In this document: positions 1 through 4,433 of the stretch, piece by piece | Numbering within the stretch: the stretch's first letter is position 1 | Layout: every line of letters starts with the position of its first letter | Origin: an uncultured Sphingomonas sp. | GTDB lineage: Bacteria; Pseudomonadota; Alphaproteobacteria; Sphingomonadales; Sphingomonadaceae | Assembly: GCA_934555855.1 (NCBI GenBank) | Contig: CAKTFL010000041.1 | Location: forward strand, 1 to 10,134 | Direction of reading: 5' to 3' | DNA length: 10,134 nt | Program-made: the position numbers and the translations under genes | The notes under the pieces: generated by a model | Seen by the model: the letters and a program-made list of their open reading frames with translations, nothing else | Told to the model about the DNA's origin: nothing | Databases searched by the model: none

Positions 1-52
1 GCGCATTGATTTCTTGACGACTTTTCATCGTACCTGGTGAGTCCGAGCAAAG

Positions 53-74
53 AAAAAGGTCCCGACTAGGGACC
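53..74 (-). terminator. Rho-independent terminator, minus strand
   Basis: Read on the minus strand, a perfect 6-bp stem (GGTCCC, loop TAGTC, GGGACC) at 74-58 is followed directly by five T residues (57-53). This is the classic layout of an intrinsic terminator. It would stop transcription coming leftward from the minus-strand genes, although the nearest supported one ends at 689. The long distance suggests that an unrecognised transcript lies between. Read on the plus strand the hairpin is preceded by A residues and would not terminate. Confidence 0.6.
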
Positions 75-97
75 GTAAATAATCAAACTAAGAACGC

Positions 98-119
98 ATT
101 GTCCGCTTATGCGTACAAT
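98..119. repeat. Imperfect palindrome, copy A
   Basis: The arms ATTGTCCGC (98-106) and GCGTACAAT (111-119) are complementary at 8 of 9 positions, with loop TTAT. A very similar palindrome lies at 317-337. Both are preceded by GC and followed by TCT, so the two copies share more than the stem. This looks like a small palindromic element or recombination/binding site. No function is assigned. Confidence 0.45.
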
Positions 120-155
120 TCTGTTTCTACTGTGCTGTTGGGCGCAGCCGGCCTG

Positions 156-219
156 TGATCTCATCGCACCCGGAGCCGTCCTCGCAGGGTCGCTAGGCGC
201 GGATCGGTTCGACGGGGTC
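156..219 (+). repeat. 64-base repeat, forward copy
   Basis: From TGATCTCATCGC to GGGGTC this stretch aligns without gaps to the reverse complement of 352-415, with 44 of 64 bases identical. The conserved blocks are the first 12 bases, then GCCGTC, GATCGG and GGGGTC, all at identical spacing. Read as codons, both copies give DLIAP, AV, ADR and GV at matching positions, and several of the differences are at third positions. Similarity also extends upstream (GTGCT, then TTGGGC) with a 6-base gap, which would preserve the frame. It may be a remnant of a short coding or palindromic repeat family. Confidence 0.5.
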
Positions 220-316
220 AACATGAATGACGGAGGCTCCGCCGCTTTAGCGGTGGAAACCGTAGGGCCTTCAGGCCCGGTATTCTTGTTGAGGCAGCTT
301 CAAATCAAATAAAAGC

Positions 317-337
317 ATTGTCCGCGCAGCGGGCAAT
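317..337. repeat. Imperfect palindrome, copy B
   Basis: The arms ATTGTCCGC (317-325) and GCGGGCAAT (329-337) pair along nine positions, with one T/G wobble, around a 3-base loop GCA. The left arm is identical to that of the 98-119 palindrome. On the minus strand it lies 14 bases after the end of the 352-415 repeat copy. A different CCGC/GCGG hairpin (239-256) lies at a comparable distance after the forward copy. Confidence 0.45.
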
Positions 338-351
338 TCTCTCTTGCTGCC

Positions 352-415
352 GACCCCGGCGGGCCGATCTGCAACGACGGGACACTGGGAGACGGCGCAG
401 GGGGCGATGAGATCA
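352..415 (-). repeat. 64-base repeat, inverted copy
   Basis: This is the reverse-strand partner of 156-219, matching at 44 of 64 positions without gaps. On the minus strand it follows a hairpin (454-434) and a short T run (427-423), and is itself followed by the 337-317 palindrome. The inverted pair could be arms of a small decayed non-autonomous element or two members of an intergenic repeat family. Confidence 0.5.
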
Positions 416-433
416 TTGGCCCAAAAAGCACTC

Positions 434-454
434 ATCATGCGCCTTGCGCATGAT
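434..454. repeat. Perfect 9-bp hairpin
   Basis: The arms ATCATGCGC (434-442) and GCGCATGAT (446-454) are perfectly complementary around CTT. On the minus strand the hairpin is followed six bases later by TTTTT (427-423). It could therefore act as a weak minus-strand terminator, but the T run is displaced from the stem, so I keep it as a palindrome. Confidence 0.4.
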
Positions 455-610
455 TCCACAGGCGTAGCCTGCCTGCGGTGCCTTCAATGCCGTGGGTGAC
501 GTGGAAGGAGAGGGCAGGGCGATCGGCGCGCTCATACACCCGCGTAATGGCATCAGGAGCGCCGTGGGGACGTTTCAGGCCCTCAGACAAGGGATCGTCA
601 CCCGAAGGGC

Positions 611-680
611 GGAGACCCGCTCTTGCGGGGCTCCGGGAGGCTCTTGCCGACTAGAGCCCGGCCCCGCCGACCAGGCGGGG
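611..680 (-). terminator. Hairpin cluster after the head-like gene
   Basis: Nine bases beyond the stop of the minus-strand gene at 689 is a perfect 7-bp GC stem (CCCCGCC/GGCGGGG, 662-668 and 674-680, loop GACCA). A second stem at 611-634 has GGAG/CTCC plus CCCGC/GCGGG around TCTT. Neither is followed by a T run, so this is not a canonical intrinsic terminator. The position directly after a gene end suggests a role in 3'-end formation or mRNA stability. Confidence 0.35.
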
Positions 681-688
681 TGGCCCCA

Positions 689-1378
689 TCAATCCTTATC
701 GTCGAACATCCCGCTGATCTCGGCATACTGCTCGGAGGTAAGCTGGATGCGCGGCGCCGGAACTTCCACCAGACGGAGCGGTCGGCGGAAGTCCAGCAGC
801 GGCAGGAACTCGACGGGCCATGTGTCTCGCAGTTGCGCCTCAACCGCGGCCAGCTCTACGTCCGTGCTGACCAACCTGCCCGACCTGGCGAACTGCCCGC
901 GCGTCATCCCGTTCGTGCCGCAGCGGCAGTCCATGCCGAACGGCGGGTGCCAGCGCGTCCAGAAGTCATGATCGGGGGGCAACAGCACCTCGGCGAGCGG
1001 CTTATGAGCAGGGTCTGTCCGATCATCCCAGACGACCGTTCCGTACTTGAACGGCATAACGTCGGTTCGGCTCTCCCGCTCGTGGCGGGATGCTGCGCGC
1101 GCCAGCTTCAGCGTGACGTTGTAGAAGCGGTCCGCGATCTCGCGCTCGGTCCGAGGATCGATGCCGGTGTTGGTGCGAGCGATCAGGCGGACGAAATCCT
1201 TCTCCGTGCCCTTCCGCAGCAACGTGGTGAGCATCGCACCGTGGAGCTCGGCGGAGAGCAACTCAGCAAAAGGCCTCTCCCATGCCAGCGCCGCCTCGAT
1301 CTGGGGCGTCCAGGCAGCGACGAGGAGCGCTTCGCGATCGGCAACCCAATCGACCAGATCATCAGAAGCAAGGATCAT
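689..1378 (-). CDS. Phage Mu F-like minor head protein domain, orphan
   Basis: This 229-residue protein carries the C-terminal signature of the phage minor-head/head-morphogenesis family (Mu gpF / SPP1 gp7 type). Around residues 117-153 it has W-DDRTDPAHKPL, then a DHDFW segment, then HPPFGMDCRC with the paired cysteines (C151, C153). In phages these proteins link portal and capsid during head assembly. No portal, terminase, protease or major capsid gene is nearby, so it is either a prophage relic or a domesticated protein. The N-terminal 100 residues look helical. An in-frame TAG lies three codons upstream of the ATG, so the frame cannot be longer without a frameshift. The ribosome binding site is weak. 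The following 3' region is full of hairpins. Family assignment is fairly sure; function here is unknown. Confidence 0.7.
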   Translation of the reverse strand: MILASDDLVDWVADREALLVAAWTPQIEAALAWERPFAELLSAELHGAMLTTLLRKGTEKDFVRLIARTNTGIDPRTEREIADRFYNVTLKLARAASRHERESRTDVMPFKYGTVVWDDRTDPAHKPLAEVLLPPDHDFWTRWHPPFGMDCRCGTNGMTRGQFARSGRLVSTDVELAAVEAQLRDTWPVEFLPLLDFRRPLRLVEVPAPRIQLTSEQYAEISGMFDDKD

Positions 1379-1536
1379 CCGCGCCTATCTGCCGTGCCAA
1401 TCCGCGAAAGGCGAGCGGCCAGTTGGCTACCATCGTCCGAGCTTCATGCAGTGACCTTGGTGTTCGCAGGCATAGGTATGGGTCAGCCCGCTCTCTCAGC
1501 TAAGTCGCGGCGTGCATTCGAGATCAGCGATCGCGA

Positions 1537-2256
1537 TTAGTTGGTAGTCGCTCTTAGCGGCGGAGCGAGGACAATGGTCATCTGTTCGGGTGCGAAGGAG
1601 ACTACAACCCGGTTCGGTGTCAGGACATAGAGACGGTCAGGGCCTTCAGCGAGGAGGAAGCCAGTCGCCGAAGCACCGCCCTTGTTGGTGTAGGTGAAGC
1701 AGCAGCCGGCGGCGACCATCTTCAGGACGGACTCGCGCTCCAACCGCGCTGCCGTGATGCCAGCGGGTAAGGCGCCGACCAACACGAGAAGTCCGAGGCA
1801 TGCGGCGAGGATGTAGTTTGGCAGCCTTTGCGTTGGCGCTGAGTTGATCCATGCCTTGAGTTCACGAAATCCGCGCCAGTCACGTCTCACGCCGAGAAGG
1901 ATGATGCCGACCACCGCAGCCGCGACTGGGAAGGGCCAGAGAAGCCGAGCGAGGATCCACCAGAAGTTCTGGAAGATGACGACGAGGACAACGGTGTAGC
2001 CAAGACCGATCACCTCAGCCGTGCCCATCTCTGTGGCGCCGAATGTGATCCCAAAGCCGCGGCGGTACGCGTCCACGTACGTATAACCCGCGAGATAGAG
2101 GAAGGCTGTGCCGACGACTGCAACAGCAGGGATCGCCGACAGCGTATTCGCCAGAAGGCGGCTTAACCGGCTTGGCGTTACAGCTGGCATTGGGGCGCCC
2201 TGTTCATCAGCGGGCGCGGCAACTGGGTGGCGTTCAAACGGAGCTGATATCGACAT
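1537..2256 (-). CDS. Hypothetical membrane protein, four segments
   Basis: I do not recognise this 239-residue protein. It has a proline-rich N-terminus of about 35 residues and four likely membrane segments near residues 40-60, 81-101, 105-123 and 148-168. A soluble C-terminal tail of about 70 residues follows, with alternating hydrophobic residues that suggest beta structure and a CC pair at 185-186. The ATG at 2256 lies inside the end of the upstream gene (23-base overlap) and is preceded by a GCAGG-type ribosome binding site, so translation is probably coupled to that gene. A later in-frame ATG (residue 23) is possible but less well placed. With the next two upstream genes it forms a small membrane-protein cassette. 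Downstream, 158 bases without recognisable features separate it from the phage-like gene. Confidence 0.65.
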   Translation of the reverse strand: MSISAPFERHPVAAPADEQGAPMPAVTPSRLSRLLANTLSAIPAVAVVGTAFLYLAGYTYVDAYRRGFGITFGATEMGTAEVIGLGYTVVLVVIFQNFWWILARLLWPFPVAAAVVGIILLGVRRDWRGFRELKAWINSAPTQRLPNYILAACLGLLVLVGALPAGITAARLERESVLKMVAAGCCFTYTNKGGASATGFLLAEGPDRLYVLTPNRVVVSFAPEQMTIVLAPPLRATTN

Positions 2257-2701
2257 TCTGCCTGCTTTCCGCGCCAGAGCCGAAGATCAGCCAGTAGGAG
2301 CCCTGTAGTGCCCACAGGGCACCGTCAGCGATCCAGCTGATTGTCATCTCGCGGCCGAACGTCGGATCGCCGACACCAACGAGCAGGCTGGTGACGACAA
2401 GCAGGAAAGCCGTCATCAGGGCATGCAGGTAGATCCCGGCGCGCACTTGCCCGTTGATCGACAGGGGCTGGACAGGGGTCGCATCGTTCCAGCGGAAGAA
2501 CCCATCGTCGGTGCCGAACCAGGCGAGGTACATCGCCACGGCGCCTATGAGCAGGCCGGCGACGTTGACGAGTGGCTGATCGCGCCACGTGCCGAGCACG
2601 GGCGCGTCGCCGACATAGCCTACCGAGAGGAGAATATGTCCGCCGCAGACGATGGCAGCGACAGCGCCGAGTGCGAGGCCGATCTTCTGGCGTCGGTGCA
2701 T
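2234..2701 (-). CDS. Hypothetical membrane protein, 155 residues
   Basis: The protein is unrecognised, with likely membrane segments at residues 8-28, 43-62 and 88-110 and a weaker one at 121-140. The N-terminus MHRRQK is positively charged, fitting a cytoplasmic N-end. I chose the ATG at 2701 because GGGAG lies 8 bases upstream and the hydrophobic segment starts right after it. The frame stays open to 2836, but the extra 45 residues are arginine-rich and look non-coding. It ends within the start of the next gene (23-base overlap), indicating co-translation, and follows the 147-residue membrane gene after 80 bases. The three genes are probably one transcript. Confidence 0.7.
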   Translation of the reverse strand: MHRRQKIGLALGAVAAIVCGGHILLSVGYVGDAPVLGTWRDQPLVNVAGLLIGAVAMYLAWFGTDDGFFRWNDATPVQPLSINGQVRAGIYLHALMTAFLLVVTSLLVGVGDPTFGREMTISWIADGALWALQGSYWLIFGSGAESRQNVDISSV

Positions 2702-2781
2702 GGTGTCGTCTCCCAAGCTGCGAAGGTTGATAACGGAAGGCCGGGCACGAGGGAACGCGCCGTTCGGCCGTTTTGCCAACG

Positions 2782-3225
2782 TCAGTCCCCCATCGTGCCT
2801 TCGCTCTCGAACTCGCGCACGAGGCGGTTGAGCCACCTGAACATGAGTGCGAAGCCGATGGGTGCGAGCAGGATGGCGAGGATTGGGCCGAAGACCGGGT
2901 CAATCCAGTCGAAGGTGATCCAGGGCATTGCCTCTGCGACCTTCATCAGCGGATCGGGTTGGACGGCTGCAGCCACCGGGTGCGCAGGGGAAGCGATCGG
3001 TAGCCAATCGCTCTGCAGCACCATGACGCTCGATGCCGCTGTAGCGAGACCGAGGACTCCGGCCCATCGTGCGGCATGGCGGCGGCGCTTGGGCCAGGTC
3101 GGGACGGTTCGCCAGTCAAAGGTCCAGTAGGCCGTCAGCGGAAGCACGGTGAGAGAGAATACGGCAAGAACGACCAGGATCTGATGGATCGTGCTGATCT
3201 CGCTCCACGTTGGGAAATCCGTCAT
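2782..3225 (-). CDS. Hypothetical membrane protein, 147 residues
   Basis: First gene of the three-gene membrane cassette; I do not recognise the family. Likely membrane segments are at residues 14-34, 52-71 and 110-131. A basic stretch (WPKRRRH) at 44-50 between the first two would be a cytoplasmic loop. The ATG at 3225 is preceded by AGGGAGA at a 7-base distance. The frame extends to 3360, but the upstream part lacks a comparable ribosome binding site. It is transcribed divergently from the plus-strand gene at 3407, and the 181 bases between must hold both promoters. Confidence 0.7.
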   Translation of the reverse strand: MTDFPTWSEISTIHQILVVLAVFSLTVLPLTAYWTFDWRTVPTWPKRRRHAARWAGVLGLATAASSVMVLQSDWLPIASPAHPVAAAVQPDPLMKVAEAMPWITFDWIDPVFGPILAILLAPIGFALMFRWLNRLVREFESEGTMGD

Positions 3226-3262
3226 CGAACATTCTCCCTGCATTGAGCGCCTCGACGCGCCC

Positions 3263-3292
3263 ATCTTATTGAATGGCGACCTGCTGTCGCAA
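3263..3292 (-). promoter_or_regulatory. Candidate sigma-70-type promoter for the membrane cassette
   Basis: On the minus strand, TTGCGA (3292-3287) and TAAGAT (3268-3263) are separated by 18 bases. Each matches 4 of 6 consensus positions. The implied start near 3256 would leave a leader of about 30 bases before the ATG at 3225, containing the AGGGAGA site. The position fits well, but the motif match is modest. Confidence 0.3.
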
Positions 3293-3406
3293 GCAAGTCG
3301 ATGGATCGCGCCGAACGCGGCAAATCGAGAGCCGAGAGGCAACTTAGTGCTTGCGCGCATCGTTCACGTTATGTTCAACAGAGGCGTCTTTTCGAAGGAG
3401 GACACC

Positions 3407-3871
3407 ATGAAGATGAAGGACGTGATGGAGCGGTACGATTATGACTTGCCGCTGCTGGATGCGCTAAACGACGGTGAGCTTTCGCCCGATCGCCGGGTGC
3501 TTGCGGGCGCGACGATGGGGGTGTGCCTGGGCACGGCCTATTTCGCGGTCAGCGAGATCGAGCAGGCGTTCGCGCAGCTTGCGGACGACCAGGAGAAGGG
3601 CCGGCAGCACGGCGAAGGTTATCTGGCGATGGAGGCGATCCTGGAGGAGCAGCGTCCGTTCCAGATGCTGCTGTGGCACCTGCTGTACGAGTGCTCGCTC
3701 GACCAAGCGGTGTCGGACCTGCGCTGGCTGAAGATGGTGGTCTATCAGCGCGCCCAGATGGCGAACGCGGTCCGCGATGCGGGTGTCGACGATCGCTACT
3801 GGACGTCGGCGGAGGGCCGTGAAGGCAAGTCGGCGGCAGAGCTGATGGCGAAGGTCACGGAACGCCGCTGA
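3407..3871 (+). CDS. Hypothetical helical protein, 154 residues
   Basis: I do not recognise this protein. It is soluble, acidic in its first half, and looks almost entirely alpha-helical, with no membrane segment or signal peptide. Notable stretches are VMERYDYDLPLLDAL near the N-terminus and a tryptophan/tyrosine-rich centre (LLWHLLYECSLDQ, then DLRWLKMVVYQR). The start is decided by AAGGAGG at 3395-3401, five bases before the ATG and the best ribosome binding site in the window, so the longer open frame back to 3191 should be ignored. It is the only complete plus-strand gene here. It is divergent from the membrane cassette and convergent with the 64-residue gene, with 17 bases between stops. 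Confidence 0.8.
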   Translation: MKMKDVMERYDYDLPLLDALNDGELSPDRRVLAGATMGVCLGTAYFAVSEIEQAFAQLADDQEKGRQHGEGYLAMEAILEEQRPFQMLLWHLLYECSLDQAVSDLRWLKMVVYQRAQMANAVRDAGVDDRYWTSAEGREGKSAAELMAKVTERR

Positions 3872-3884
3872 GGCGAACGTCGCG

Positions 3885-3900
3885 CTGGTCAGGCGACCAG
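3885..3900. terminator. Small hairpin between convergent genes
   Basis: CTGGTC (3885-3890) and GACCAG (3895-3900) form a perfect 6-bp stem with loop AGGC, spanning the stop codon of the minus-strand gene at 3889 and lying 13 bases after the plus-strand stop. It could help separate the converging transcripts. There is no T run on either side, so the call is weak. Confidence 0.25.
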
Positions 3901-4083
3901 GGCGAGAGCGGTTTCCGGGTGTTGCGGCGAGTGCCGGGAGACGCGGAAGGGCTGGATGGGATTGTCGGTTCGGACCACGAATTGGTCGATGCCGGTGGTT
4001 GCGCGAAGCTGGACGGCGACGGCGTAGGCGTTCTCGAATGATGCGAGACGGGTGCGACGGGCCGAGAATGGAATGATCGTCAT
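3889..4083 (-). CDS. Small hypothetical protein, 64 residues
   Basis: This is an unrecognised short protein beginning MTIIPFSARRTRLASF, with a centre (AYAVAVQLRATTGIDQFVVR) that could form a helix and a strand. The ATG is preceded by GAAGGGA, about 8 bases upstream. That site is the last of three tandem Shine-Dalgarno-like repeats (4090-4133). The clean start site and sensible amino-acid composition favour a real gene. It converges on the 3407-3871 gene. Function cannot be inferred. Confidence 0.55.
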   Translation of the reverse strand: MTIIPFSARRTRLASFENAYAVAVQLRATTGIDQFVVRTDNPIQPFRVSRHSPQHPETALALVA

Positions 4084-4089
4084 TTGAGT

Positions 4090-4133
4090 GTCCCTTCGGG
4101 GTGGTGTCCTTCGGGTGAAGTCCTTCGGGTGAA
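4090..4133 (-). repeat. Three tandem Shine-Dalgarno-like repeats in a leader
   Basis: On the minus strand, TTCACCCGAAGGAC occurs twice in tandem (4133-4120 and 4119-4106), followed by a variant with two extra bases, ACCACCCCGAAGGGAC (4105-4090), ending just before the ATG at 4083. Each unit carries an AAGGA/AAGGGA ribosome-binding core. On the plus strand the same units read CCTTCGGG, which can fold as UUCG-loop mini-hairpins. This may be slippage-generated or a translational control element. Confidence 0.6.
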
Positions 4134-4173
4134 GCGCCGTTCAGGCTGATGTCGTGGCGAGAAGCGCCGTTCA
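4131..4173. repeat. 13-base direct repeat pair
   Basis: GAAGCGCCGTTCA occurs at 4131-4143 and again at 4161-4173, a 30-base period. The first copy overlaps the end of the tandem array at 4090-4133. No other copy was noticed in the window. It could be a regulator-binding pair or leftover duplication. Confidence 0.5.
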
Positions 4174-4275
4174 TGGAAAAGGAAGCGTTCTCGGTGTATC
4201 GAGAGGTCGGACCGGAATCAGCGCGCGAACGTTGGGATGGTCTGGTCTCTGTTTCGACTGAGGCTCTTTCGATCG

Positions 4276-4314
4276 ACGGGGTCGGAACCGCTGCTACGGT
4301 TCCGACCCCGTTTT
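4276..4314 (+). terminator. Perfect 15-bp inverted repeat with T tail
   Basis: The arms at 4276-4290 and 4297-4311 (ACGGGGTCGGAACCG and its exact complement) surround loop CTGCTA. With the last arm base this gives TTTT at 4311-4314. Read on the plus strand it is a strong intrinsic terminator. The nearest plus-strand gene ends 400 bases earlier at 3871, so the terminated transcript may be an unannotated small RNA or read-through. On the minus strand there is no T run after the stem. Confidence 0.55.
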
Positions 4315-4362
4315 CGTGACAGCGGATCAAGGGTCGGTTATAAGCCGTTCGTTAAGTCCTTG

Positions 4363-4390
4363 GTTTTACATAAGATATATTATCGGACTG
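4363..4390 (-). other. dif-like XerC/XerD recombination site (candidate)
   Basis: On the minus strand the 28 bases divide into an 11-base left arm CAGTCCGATAA, a 6-base centre TATATC and an 11-base right arm TTATGTAAAAC. The right arm matches the Escherichia coli dif XerD arm (TTATGTTAAAT) at 9 of 11 positions. The left arm matches the XerC arm (GGTGCGCATAA) at only 5 of 11, but keeps the inner ATAA. The centre matches 4 of 6. The site is AT-rich in a GC-rich neighbourhood. It may be a chromosomal dif, a plasmid Xer site, or an attachment site used by a Xer-dependent mobile element. The poor left arm keeps confidence low. Confidence 0.35.
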
Positions 4391-4433
4391 GTGGCTGGCA
4401 TCCGGTTGAGACCTGCCGGGTGGGCTTAGCCGA

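Larger units (their letters stand above)
75..688. other. Gene-free region rich in short hairpins
   Basis: No reading frame in these 614 bases has a convincing ribosome binding site or recognisable protein. Short palindromes are abundant: 98-119, 239-256, 259-281, 317-337, 434-454, 460-470, 611-634 and 662-680. Two inverted copies of a 64-base sequence lie among them. A minus-strand frame of 46 codons (553 down to 413) begins MPLRGCMSAPIAL and ends HDECFLGQ. It has four cysteines but no Shine-Dalgarno sequence, and its stop codon is the first three bases of the 352-415 repeat copy. The region may be a decayed element or encode structured RNA; I cannot assign it. Confidence 0.5.
4084..4433. other. 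350-base spacer with repeats, hairpin and AT-rich patch
   Basis: No supported gene. From left to right it holds three tandem CCTTCGGG-type repeats, a 13-base direct repeat pair, a perfect 15-bp inverted repeat ending in T residues, and an AT-rich patch (about 4338-4384) unlike the GC-rich surroundings that contains a dif-like site. The last 45 bases, just after the stop of the large ATPase gene, show no clear terminator for it. Confidence 0.55.

Noticed and set aside
201..219. GGTTCGAC resembling a tRNA T-loop
   Set aside because: No matching T-stem, acceptor stem or anticodon arm can be folded around it.
109..312. Plus-strand frame of 67 codons starting MRTILFLLCCWAQPAC, resembling a lipoprotein signal
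   Set aside because: No ribosome binding site; the ATG lies inside a palindrome and the frame runs through several hairpins. Its DLIAP segment is better explained by the inverted 64-base repeat.
341..425. Minus-strand reading ANDLIAPCAV looks like the start of a tmRNA proteolysis tag
   Set aside because: No stop after the tag, no tRNA-like acceptor with a T-arm and CCA nearby, and the same peptide recurs in the inverted copy.
623..1540. Long plus-strand open frame of 305 codons
   Set aside because: It is antisense to the head-protein gene, whose family motif is clear; no ribosome binding site and no recognisable domain.
3464..4330. Long minus-strand open frame of 288 codons
   Set aside because: It is antisense to the well-supported 3407-3871 gene and overlaps the 64-residue gene in another frame; the composition is arginine/proline-rich, typical of a GC-rich shadow frame.
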